Below, in pieces: positions 1 through 5,491 of a stretch of DNA of 6,484 bases. The stretch is taken from positions 1 to 6,484 of the forward strand of contig HF990813.1 in assembly GCA_000436255.1 (NCBI GenBank), read 5' to 3'. A program made the position numbers and the translations under genes. This DNA is from Clostridium sp. CAG:1193. GTDB taxonomy: Bacteria > Bacillota_I > Bacilli_A > RF39 > UBA660. The notes beneath the pieces are model-generated. The model did no database searches. It was not told where the DNA came from and saw only the letters and a list, made by a program, of their open reading frames with translations. Each line of letters begins with the position of its first letter. The first letter of the stretch is position 1.

Positions 1-64
1 TTGTCCGACTTCAACCTTTATGGCTCCAGAAGTAAAAATCGTCGCACCAATGTGACGTTAGATT

Positions 65-90
65 TAAGTCAACTAGTAATAGTTGACTTA
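65..90. repeat. Perfect 10-bp inverted repeat with 6-nt loop
   Basis: The arms taagtcaact (65-74) and agttgactta (81-90) are exact reverse complements around the loop agtaat, and one or two flanking positions could extend the stem with a wobble pair. No T-run follows on the plus strand (next bases gagtgtagac), so it is not a simple intrinsic terminator in that direction. It lies just upstream of the terminator hairpin at 101-131. Confidence 0.75.
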
Positions 91-100
91 GAGTGTAGAC

Positions 101-131
101 AAACCCCTAGATTTTTTCTAGAGGTTTTCTT
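101..131 (+). terminator. Intrinsic terminator of a gene or RNA to the left
   Basis: The arms aaacccctaga (101-111) and tctagaggttt (117-127) pair over 11 positions with one C-A mismatch around a five-T loop. The right arm runs into a T-rich tail on the plus strand, so it probably ends transcription entering from the left edge. It could work weakly in the other direction. Confidence 0.65.
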
Positions 132-187
132 ATGAATAAAATTTTTGTGATATTTTTTAATATTTTTATAAAATTATGTGTATTTGA

Positions 188-227
188 TGATAACGTAAGT
201 GGTTCTTTCCTACATTATCATTTTTTT
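188..227 (+). terminator. Hairpin followed by seven T, possible plus-strand terminator
   Basis: The arms tgataacgta (188-197) and tacattatca (211-220) pair with a single C-A mismatch, and gg/cc inside the loop could add two more pairs. Seven T follow at 221-227. This fits a second plus-strand terminator or a read-through backstop behind the one at 101-131. The 5' arm can also pair with a downstream segment (195-202 gtaagtgg with 263-271 ccaccttac, one bulge), so a structured RNA with alternative folds is possible. Confidence 0.45.
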
Positions 228-305
228 GCTATATTTTTCATGTTTTGAGCAACACAAATAAGCCACCTTACAAAATTAATTATACAACAATTTTAAAAAA
301 AGAAA

Positions 306-331
306 AGAGTATTGAACTTTGTCAACACTCT
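306..331 (-). terminator. Second, distal terminator of the surface-protein gene
   Basis: The arms agagtattga (306-315) and tcaacactct (322-331) enclose a six-base loop. In minus-strand RNA every position pairs, with one G-U wobble; in plus-strand RNA the same position is an A-C mismatch. The minus-strand RNA continues into a U-rich run (complement of 294-305). The strand asymmetry suggests it serves minus-strand transcripts, as a backup to the terminator at 335-362. Confidence 0.6.
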
Positions 332-334
332 GTT

Positions 335-362
335 AAAAAAGATAACCGAAGTTATCTTTTTT
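335..362 (-). terminator. Proximal terminator of the surface-protein gene, symmetric
   Basis: This is a perfect hairpin: aaaaaagataac (335-346), loop cgaa, gttatctttttt (351-362). It starts directly behind the TAA stop of the minus-strand gene at 364-366. The A-run and T-run make it functional in either direction, but no plus-strand gene lies nearby to need it. Confidence 0.85.
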
Positions 363-363
363 A

Positions 364-2430
364 TTAATTATTATTTATATTGTTAATATCATTATTTATA
401 TTATTAACGGTATTACTTTTTTTCTTTTTATTATTTAAATTAATAATTATTGCAATTACTATTATTAATACTATAACTACTGCAAGTGAAATATATATTA
501 ATTTATAATCAATATTATTATTTTCTTCTTTAATACTTGTGTTAATTTTTACAAGTTCTTTTGATTTAGATATATATTTATTATCAGGTTTATTTGAAGA
601 CATAACATATGTACTATTATGTTTAATATTAAATTCAAAATATCCATTTTCACTTATTTCAAGTTCTTTACCAGTTACTTCTTCAAATTTTGAATTTTCA
701 TTATAATAATAAACATATATTTTATTCCCTATGTATGACCTAAATACATAATCTAATTTTATTCTTATAGTTGATATTCCAGGTAATTCTCCATTATCTT
801 TAAATAGTATTACAACTGATTTATCAATATAATCTTTCATATTAGTTTTATTATAATTATAATCAAAAAGTACTGATATACTTGTATCTATTTGTTTTGG
901 ATTAATTATATCTTTTCCTTTAAAAATCCATTCAATTCCTGAAGATTCAATGTGAAGTTCTTTATTTGTACCTTTAATTGCTTCAAAAACTTCTTTTTTA
1001 ATAATCGAATCATTTGTAGCATCAACATATATAATTGCATCATCTTTTGCATTTTTAATGCTTTCAAGTAAGTTTTCTGCTTGTGTACCAGTAATAACAT
1101 CCGGTGTGTTATTTGCATATACTTCAAATTCTAAATCAAGTTCTAAATCACCAGTTTTTGCATTTTGATCATATTTATCACCTAAATCATTTGTATATAC
1201 ATAATAGTAAGGTTCTTTATTATCCTGTCTATATAACCTTATTGTAGCAAGTTTATATTTTCCAACATTTGCATATTGATTAATTTTTATATCACCTTTA
1301 TATGTATTATTACCAACATTAAATAATTCTGCATCTATTCGGTTATTATTTTCATTTACAAATGTTATTCTTGCTGTATCACTAAGTAATACACTTGCTG
1401 ATACAGTTAATTCAACCTCACCATATGATGGGACTGAATATTTTGATTTATTAATTTTTATTGTTTCCGCTCTTGCATCCCTTTGTAATGCTGGAATATA
1501 TCCTTCTATCTTTTCTATTTCAATTTCTTTTTGTTCTAAATCACACATCCAATTATCATCATCACCAGATTCTAAACAACGGTTTTTATCTGTGAAGTAA
1601 ACACTATAATTTCTTAACTTATCATATAAAGTAATACTATTTAGATAGTATACTCCAGTCCCACTTTCTACAAAAAATTCTCCTTCGTATATATCATTTC
1701 CTTTACTTAAAAGAGTAACATCTATTTCTGGCAATTCCTTATTTCCATTTTTTGAAGTAAACTTTACATATGAACCATCTACCCCAGACTCTTTATCTGT
1801 TATTTTTGCTCTAACTACTAATTTTTCACCATACTTAATTTTTTCTTGTACTATTTCAAAACTTTCTAATATTGGAGGATTTGTTTCCCATTTTTCATTT
1901 TCTTTTACTTCTTCGATTGGATCTGTTTTTCTATCTTCACCACCAGTTATTTCAAATTTCAAAGTTTTATTTACTTCTTCAACTTTTGTATAAGTAGTTC
2001 CAAAATGTGTATTGTTACCATTAAAAGTATACACAGAAGTATTATCTAGCTTATCTCTGAAAATAATACTAGTTATCAAATATTCGCCATTATAACACGC
2101 ATTAGAAACATTTATATATGCTTTATTATTTTCATCATAGTAAACTTTTAAACCTCCACTTGAGCATACATTTCCCTCATCTTTACAAATTCCTTTGTTC
2201 ATATGAATCCATATATCTTCTTTATCTATACCTGAAACTGCATCATGTGCATCTATATTTAAATATATTTTATCACCACACGTATATTTTAAATTATCAT
2301 CTTTAAAAGATATATTATCTAAAACAGGTGGCTCTACATCCGTAGTAATTGCTTTTATATTTATACAAGCAAAACATGAAATCGCTATTAGAAAGCAACC
2401 AATTATTTTTAATAAATTCTTTTTCTTCAT
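364..2430 (-). CDS. Membrane-anchored surface protein with Ig-like repeats
   Basis: Predicted 688-residue exported protein, not assigned to a named function. Residues 1-27 form a signal peptide (MKKK, hydrophobic core, likely cut after INIKA). Three related beta-rich Ig-like units follow, at about 33-160, 185-310 and 320-440. They share a D..SG[IV]D motif near 66 and 214 and a closing [FL].DKL.N.SVY motif near 124 and 268, which has decayed to RLYRQDN near 398. A further domain at about 442-608 (with WIFKGKDI, FKDNGELPG, IYVYYYN) resembles a module often seen near the C-terminus of Bacillota surface proteins. One membrane segment (642-664) is followed by KKKK and an Asn-rich tail, giving a type I topology. 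The ectodomain has just six cysteines (51, 82, 89, 112, 285, 296), so disulfides are possible. The start is the ATG at 2430, because AAGGAG (2439-2444) sits 8 nt upstream and overlaps the alternative GTG at 2439. A role in adhesion or envelope structure is only inferred. Confidence 0.9.
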   Translation of the reverse strand: MKKKNLLKIIGCFLIAISCFACINIKAITTDVEPPVLDNISFKDDNLKYTCGDKIYLNIDAHDAVSGIDKEDIWIHMNKGICKDEGNVCSSGGLKVYYDENNKAYINVSNACYNGEYLITSIIFRDKLDNTSVYTFNGNNTHFGTTYTKVEEVNKTLKFEITGGEDRKTDPIEEVKENEKWETNPPILESFEIVQEKIKYGEKLVVRAKITDKESGVDGSYVKFTSKNGNKELPEIDVTLLSKGNDIYEGEFFVESGTGVYYLNSITLYDKLRNYSVYFTDKNRCLESGDDDNWMCDLEQKEIEIEKIEGYIPALQRDARAETIKINKSKYSVPSYGEVELTVSASVLLSDTARITFVNENNNRIDAELFNVGNNTYKGDIKINQYANVGKYKLATIRLYRQDNKEPYYYVYTNDLGDKYDQNAKTGDLELDLEFEVYANNTPDVITGTQAENLLESIKNAKDDAIIYVDATNDSIIKKEVFEAIKGTNKELHIESSGIEWIFKGKDIINPKQIDTSISVLFDYNYNKTNMKDYIDKSVVILFKDNGELPGISTIRIKLDYVFRSYIGNKIYVYYYNENSKFEEVTGKELEISENGYFEFNIKHNSTYVMSSNKPDNKYISKSKELVKINTSIKEENNNIDYKLIYISLAVVIVLIIVIAIIINLNNKKKKSNTVNNINNDINNINNN

Positions 2431-2438
2431 ATTTCTCA

Positions 2439-2444
2439 CTCCTT
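2439..2444 (-). promoter_or_regulatory. Ribosome binding site that fixes the surface-protein start
   Basis: AAGGAG on the minus strand lies 8 nt before the ATG at 2430. Its last G is also the first base of the in-frame GTG at 2439, so that GTG cannot be the start of a ribosome bound here. Confidence 0.8.
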
Positions 2445-2486
2445 AACTTAATTTACTACTACTACAATTTTTTTATTCTACTACCG

Positions 2487-2492
2487 CCTCCT
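2487..2492 (-). promoter_or_regulatory. Orphan Shine-Dalgarno-like AGGAGG in the surface-protein leader
   Basis: A perfect AGGAGG lies in the 5' leader 56 nt before the used ATG, with no ATG or GTG at a workable distance behind it. It is followed by gta/tag triplet repeats. It may be a standby ribosome site, a remnant of a lost small reading frame, or chance. Confidence 0.35.
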
Positions 2493-2508
2493 ACTGTTGT
2501 ATAAATAT

Positions 2509-2537
2509 ATTTTAACACATTATTAAGTATTATTAAA
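2509..2537 (-). promoter_or_regulatory. Candidate promoter of the surface-protein gene
   Basis: On the minus strand an extended -10, TGtTAAAAT (hexamer 2509-2514), lies 17 nt downstream of a weak -35, TTTAAT (2532-2537). Transcription would start near 2502 and give a leader of about 70 nt. It lies between the terminator of the neighbouring gene (2543-2566) and the start codon, which fits a separate transcription unit. Confidence 0.5.
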
Positions 2538-2542
2538 TATAT

Positions 2543-2566
2543 AAAAAAGACTAACTAAGAGTCTTT
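2543..2566 (-). terminator. Terminator overlapping the stop of the transglycosylase-like gene
   Basis: In minus-strand RNA the arms aaagact (2560-2566) and agtcttt (2546-2552) pair around a seven-base loop and lead into a U-run (complement of 2543-2548). The hairpin includes the last codons and the TAG stop at 2551-2553, so terminator and coding sequence overlap. Confidence 0.75.
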
Positions 2567-3801
2567 GTATTATCATAACTTAAATTATCATATAAAACAT
2601 GTATAACTGTACCGTCTGTTTTTTTAAATGTTAATGATGTATTATCTGGAACATATCTAAATACATTTTCTAAATAAGTAGCATCCCCACCTGCAATTAC
2701 ACCTCTATAATCTAACCAACTAAGATTATTTGGATCATTTAACTCATTAAGTGGTATTCCTGTATCATTACTACAAGCGCTTAATACAGAATTTAAAAAG
2801 TTAGGTCCATAATTATATGCGGTTATTGCTTTTGGAATGTCATAATTATACCTTACAAGTGAATCTTGAATTATCATACATGCTATTTTGATATTTCTAA
2901 ATATATCTGTTACATTTTCACTTGGATCTTCACTTTTAGTAGTTATTAGAGTTGTTTCATAACTATTTGTTTCAAAGTTATATGCAGTTATATATGAATT
3001 TTCCCAATTAAATCCACCCTTCATTTGTATTTGGAAAAGACCTGCACCTCCACCTGGATCTATTTCTGTACTATGTTCTCCTCTTTCTTGAGATGCAATT
3101 GCAATTGCTAGTAATGGATCTATTCCATATCTATCTGCTTCTTTTTTTACTGCATCAAAATAATACGCGTATGCTTTATAATATGTTTCGCTTTCTGTTT
3201 TATCTTCTATACTTAATTTAATAGTTGAATCATACGTTATAGGTGCTATAGTAGGCTCTGGCGGAACTATTTTTTCACTTATTATTTCTTCTATTTGAGG
3301 TGTAATAGTTTCTGGTGCTATAGTAGGCTCTGGTAAATTTTTATTTATTTCTATTTCACCATTATATTTAGGAACAGATGTTGGTAATGACTCAAAAAAT
3401 TCAGTAACTTCTTCACTTCTTTTTTTAAGATCAATACTATCGCTATATTTTCCAACACTATATGCAGTTAGCATAGCAAGCATAAATGCTGATGTTTTTA
3501 TAACTTTCTTTTTAAATTTGTTTTTCCTAGATAGTTTTTCTTCTTCTTTCATATCTTTCATTCTATCAATTAAACTATCCATTTCATCAACATCTACATC
3601 AATAAAATTATAAACATATCCTCCGTTTCTTTTTTCTTTGCTACGACCAATTCTTTCATTGCTTAAATATCTTATGAATAACTCATTTATCTCTTTGGAA
3701 GGAAGAGTTATATTTCTCGTAAATTTATCAACAAGATCTTCTTTATATACACATTTTGTTATTTTTCCATCTTTATCCGTGTAAAATAGTAAATTAGTCA
3801 T
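2551..3801 (-). CDS. Membrane-anchored lytic-transglycosylase-like (SLT/lysozyme fold) protein
   Basis: Predicted 416-residue peptidoglycan-cleaving enzyme held in the membrane. Residues 1-98 look cytoplasmic, charged and without a recognised domain. One membrane segment covers about 99-118. A Pro/Glu/Thr-rich linker (about 140-200) carries two PEPTIAP copies at 157-163 and 181-187. The lysozyme-like domain spans about 203-345, with a likely catalytic Glu239 in ASQERG, the GLFQIQ motif at 254-259 and AYNYGP at 328-333, in the order expected for SLT-type enzymes. The usual Glu-Ser pair is Glu-Arg here, so the exact subfamily is uncertain. About 70 C-terminal residues are unassigned. The start is the ATG at 3801, preceded by AGGTGAT (3805-3812 region) at good spacing; the GTG at 3810 lies inside that site. 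It overlaps the upstream DUF1292 gene by 8 nt (ATGACTAA), suggesting coupled translation. Confidence 0.85.
   Translation of the reverse strand: MTNLLFYTDKDGKITKCVYKEDLVDKFTRNITLPSKEINELFIRYLSNERIGRSKEKRNGGYVYNFIDVDVDEMDSLIDRMKDMKEEEKLSRKNKFKKKVIKTSAFMLAMLTAYSVGKYSDSIDLKKRSEEVTEFFESLPTSVPKYNGEIEINKNLPEPTIAPETITPQIEEIISEKIVPPEPTIAPITYDSTIKLSIEDKTESETYYKAYAYYFDAVKKEADRYGIDPLLAIAIASQERGEHSTEIDPGGGAGLFQIQMKGGFNWENSYITAYNFETNSYETTLITTKSEDPSENVTDIFRNIKIACMIIQDSLVRYNYDIPKAITAYNYGPNFLNSVLSACSNDTGIPLNELNDPNNLSWLDYRGVIAGGDATYLENVFRYVPDNTSLTFKKTDGTVIHVLYDNLSYDNTKTLS
3242..3333. repeat. Exact 20-bp direct repeat, 72 bp apart, inside the linker
   Basis: The 20-mer ggtgctatagtaggctctgg occurs at 3242-3261 and again at 3314-3333. 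The 72-bp spacing keeps the reading frame, and each copy encodes PEPTIAP. Identity at DNA level suggests a recent duplication or ongoing expansion and contraction of the extracellular linker. Confidence 0.85.
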
Positions 3802-4021
3802 ATTTATCACCTAATTTCTTATTTAAATAATCCCATTCTTCATCAGTATTAATTTCATCTAGAATAATCTTATTATCGGTAACATAATACTTTGATGCAT
3901 AGTATTCATTTCCGTTAGTTTCTTTATATATAATATAAGTATTATCTTTGTACCTACACATTTTAATTATTTCATAAGTAACAGTTTTACCATTTTCTTC
4001 TACCTCAAACGTATTATTCAT
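3794..4021 (-). CDS. DUF1292 family protein (YrzB-like)
   Basis: A 75-residue acidic cytoplasmic protein with the layout of DUF1292: an N-terminal FEVEENGKTVTYEI strand pair, a central YIIYKE segment, a Y(A)SKYYV strand, and the closing I.TDEEWDYLNKKL element with its D-E-E-W motif. The family is common in Bacillota and its molecular role is not known. The start is the ATG at 4021 behind AGGTGAT (4025-4031); the in-frame GTG at 4030 is part of that site. The TAA stop (3794-3796) overlaps the ATG of the transglycosylase-like gene by 8 nt, and the ribosome site for that gene lies inside this one, so the two are probably co-translated. Pairing of a DUF1292 protein with a cell-wall enzyme that has its own cytoplasmic domain hints at a functional link, which is inference only. 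Confidence 0.85.
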   Translation of the reverse strand: MNNTFEVEENGKTVTYEIIKMCRYKDNTYIIYKETNGNEYYASKYYVTDNKIILDEINTDEEWDYLNKKLGDKYD

Positions 4022-4038
4022 TTTAATCACCTATTATA

Positions 4039-4067
4039 ATTATTTGATATTTTCATAATTTAGTCAA
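4039..4067 (-). promoter_or_regulatory. Promoter of the DUF1292/transglycosylase-like operon
   Basis: On the minus strand TTGACT (4062-4067) is followed after 17 nt by AATAAT (4039-4044). Transcription would start near 4032, leaving a leader of only about 11 nt that is almost all ribosome binding site. A second TATAAT at 4033-4038 is too close to the start codon to be preferred. Confidence 0.6.
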
Positions 4068-4084
4068 TATTTTTTAACTAAATT
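4057..4084. promoter_or_regulatory. Inverted repeat between divergent promoters, candidate operator
   Basis: The arms aatttagt (4057-4064) and actaaatt (4077-4084) are exact reverse complements around a 12-bp AT-rich centre. The left arm overlaps the -35 of the minus-strand promoter and the right arm touches the -35 of the plus-strand promoter, so one bound regulator could affect both. In such AT-rich DNA an 8-bp palindrome may also be chance. Confidence 0.4.
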
Positions 4085-4111
4085 TGCATTTTTATACATA
4101 TATGATATAAT
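4084..4111 (+). promoter_or_regulatory. Promoter of the 148-residue protein gene
   Basis: TTGCAT (4084-4089), 16 nt, then TATAAT (4106-4111) preceded by TGa, an extended -10. Transcription would start near 4118, about 17 nt before the ATG, with GAGGTG at 4125-4130 as the ribosome site. Confidence 0.7.
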
Positions 4112-4134
4112 AATTTGCCAAAAAGAGGTGCAAT

Positions 4135-4581
4135 ATGAGTAAAAACTATATTACTATTATATCTGTTAATGATAAATCTATAAATGAATTATTTGAAGAA
4201 ACTAAAGATTCTTTAAATATTAAAAAGCCGGTAAAGCGTAGTTTAATAAAAGATAAAATTTACATGTATTCTAAAGATTTAGATAATTCTATAATTGGAT
4301 ATGCAAAATTGCATAATATAGACTTTGATAATGGTATTTATACTCTTAAATTTATTTGCCCAACTGAATTTGATGAACATTTATCAATTAGTGAAATAAG
4401 AAAAATGGGTTGCACTTTTGATTTATCAAGACAAATATCATATATTCCTTATACCAATCCTTTATTTCATTTAATTAATATGTGGGATAAAGCATTTAGT
4501 TTAGATGGTAATTTATGCAGAAATGCAATGGATGAAAAAATTAAGATAAAAAGAAAAATAAAAAGTATGACTAATAACTAA
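4135..4581 (+). CDS. Uncharacterised 148-residue protein, possible PUA/ASCH-like fold
   Basis: I do not recognise this protein with confidence. It has no signal peptide or membrane segment and is likely cytoplasmic. Residues about 30-75 read as a run of beta strands: a basic stretch KKPVKRSLIKDK, then IYMYSKDLDNSIIGYAKLHNI, then GIYTLKFI. The pattern 'Y-Y..-..-IIGYA.L..I' recalls the core of ASCH/EVE PUA-like domains that bind modified bases or RNA, but the similarity is by eye only. The C-terminal part holds an SISEIRKMG helix, a Tyr/Pro-rich segment (SYIPYTNPLF), a Trp at 116, and a very basic end (KIKIKRKIKS), which would suit nucleic-acid contact. The ATG at 4135 has GAGGTG 4 nt upstream and its own promoter. 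It is transcribed divergently from the DUF1292 operon and converges on the exporter gene. Confidence 0.8.
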   Translation: MSKNYITIISVNDKSINELFEETKDSLNIKKPVKRSLIKDKIYMYSKDLDNSIIGYAKLHNIDFDNGIYTLKFICPTEFDEHLSISEIRKMGCTFDLSRQISYIPYTNPLFHLINMWDKAFSLDGNLCRNAMDEKIKIKRKIKSMTNN

Positions 4582-4597
4582 TAAGTGATACTTTTTT
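4561..4597. terminator. Bidirectional terminator between converging genes
   Basis: The arms aaaagtat (4561-4568) and atactttt (4588-4595) pair around a 19-base loop, with T at 4592-4597 for the plus strand and an A-rich run before 4564 serving the minus strand. It overlaps the 3' end of the 148-residue gene (stop 4579-4581) and the stop of the exporter gene (4596-4598), so one element closes both. Confidence 0.65.
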
Positions 4598-5435
4598 AAA
4601 TTAACATTGATATTAAATCTATAACTATACCTGTTAGTACTCCAAGAGAATATACAAGTAAAAGAATAGATACATTTTCTCTTATATTTTTATTTGATTT
4701 AAATAATACTAATATTGCAACTCCACTACCAGTAAGTAATCCTGATAATAAAGATCCAAATGTTATTGCATTATTTAAATATAATTCAGTTATTAAAATA
4801 CTTGATGCACAGTTAGGAATTAATCCTACTAAACTTGATACAAATGGTCCAAATAAACTATTTTTTAAAAATAATTTAGATAAAAATGCAGTTCCTTCAT
4901 AATGAAGTAAAATATTTAATATAAAAGATACAATTAATACAAATAGTACTGTTTTTAATGTATGAACTAAAGATGATTTTAATATTCCTTTTTCACAATG
5001 ACAATGCTCACTTTCACATATATCATAAGTTGTACTATCTTTTTTACGTGTTTTTCTTAATATCAAATCTATTATAAATCCATATAATATTCCTACAATA
5101 AGTTTTATTAAAAGTATTTTTAATATTAATGATGCTTTAACATTATAAGATATTAAAAGTGGTAACATTTCATCACTAGTTGATAAATATATAGAAATAA
5201 GTGTTCCAAGTGTAATTATTCTAGTTACATATAAATTAGTTGCTAAAACAGAAAATCCACATTGTGGAAATAAACCTAATAATCCACCTATAACTGGTCC
5301 ATATTTACCTGACTTTTTAATTATATCTTTGCTTTTTACTTTATGTTCAATTAATTCAATTATTAAAAAGGCTACAAATAAAAAAGGAATTAATTTAAGT
5401 GAATCAATTAAAGTATCAAGAATTACATCATACAT
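4596..5435 (-). CDS. ArsP_2 / putative manganese transporter family heavy-metal exporter
   Basis: A 279-residue polytopic membrane protein, about 9-10 membrane segments, matching the ArsP_2 family (putative 10-TM metal exporters, often annotated putative manganese transporter). It is built as two related halves, each with a signature: GLFPQCGFSVLATNLY with a STSDE stretch (about 54-89), and GLIPNCASSILITELY with a LTGSGVA stretch (about 204-240). The PQCG and PNCA cysteines are likely to lie near the transport path. Between the halves is a soluble loop with basic residues and CESEHCHC at 140-147, a probable metal-binding site. The substrate is not determined by sequence; manganese is the usual annotation. 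The start is the ATG at 5435 behind GAGGTGAT, and the GTG at 5444 falls inside that site. It has its own strong promoter downstream of the CarD pair, and no riboswitch fits in the roughly 19-nt leader. Confidence 0.85.
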   Translation of the reverse strand: MYDVILDTLIDSLKLIPFLFVAFLIIELIEHKVKSKDIIKKSGKYGPVIGGLLGLFPQCGFSVLATNLYVTRIITLGTLISIYLSTSDEMLPLLISYNVKASLILKILLIKLIVGILYGFIIDLILRKTRKKDSTTYDICESEHCHCEKGILKSSLVHTLKTVLFVLIVSFILNILLHYEGTAFLSKLFLKNSLFGPFVSSLVGLIPNCASSILITELYLNNAITFGSLLSGLLTGSGVAILVLFKSNKNIRENVSILLLVYSLGVLTGIVIDLISMLI

Positions 5436-5460
5436 ATAAATCACCTCAAAACTCAGTCTG

Positions 5461-5489
5461 ATTATATTATATAAGTATTATAGTGTCAA
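5461..5489 (-). promoter_or_regulatory. Consensus sigma-A promoter of the exporter gene
   Basis: TTGACA (5484-5489), a 17-nt spacer and TATAAT (5461-5466) on the minus strand match the housekeeping consensus at every position. Transcription would start near 5454. Such a strong promoter suggests high basal expression or control by a repressor. Confidence 0.85.
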
Positions 5490-5491
5490 CT

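Larger units (their letters stand above)
1..131. other. Less AT-rich, hairpin-dense stretch of unknown nature at the left edge
   Basis: This stretch is clearly richer in G and C than the rest of the window, especially 1-60. It contains a bulged hairpin around 40-57 (cgtcgcac, loop caat, gtgacg), a perfect 10-bp hairpin at 65-90 and a terminator at 101-131. The pentamers ttgtc (1-5) and gacaa (98-102) could also close the whole segment into one structure. Read as protein on the plus strand, the frame from position 2 gives a short tail ending APEVKIVAPM with a TGA stop at 53-55, which could be the end of a gene lying to the left. It could instead be the 3' part of a structured RNA or the end of a mobile element. 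I do not recognise a family, and only the fragment is visible. Confidence 0.4.

Noticed and set aside
18..40. Lipoprotein signal in the surface protein (AISC or CFAC near the N-terminus; residues, not bases)
   Set aside because: Neither cysteine is preceded by a good lipobox, and the protein already has a C-terminal membrane anchor, so ordinary signal-peptide cleavage is the simpler reading.
132..248. 38-codon plus-strand frame starting MNKIFVIFF with GAGG 7 nt upstream
   Set aside because: Its ribosome site lies inside the terminator stem at 101-127, a second terminator-like hairpin with seven T sits within it, and Phe/Ile-rich frames arise easily in AT-rich DNA. I do not call it a gene.
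210..269. Minus-strand AAGGTGG (263-269) followed by a TTG and a 15-residue frame
   Set aside because: The start codon is TTG, the peptide is tiny and has no recognisable features, and the site overlaps a segment that can pair with 195-202. It is probably structure or chance.
906..1127. 73-codon minus-strand frame inside the surface-protein gene
   Set aside because: It lies in another frame of a well-supported gene, with Lys/Leu/Met-rich composition and no ribosome site of note.
2118..2306. 62-codon plus-strand frame, His/Leu/Tyr-rich
   Set aside because: It is antisense to the signal-proximal part of the surface-protein gene and has low-complexity composition typical of a shadow frame.
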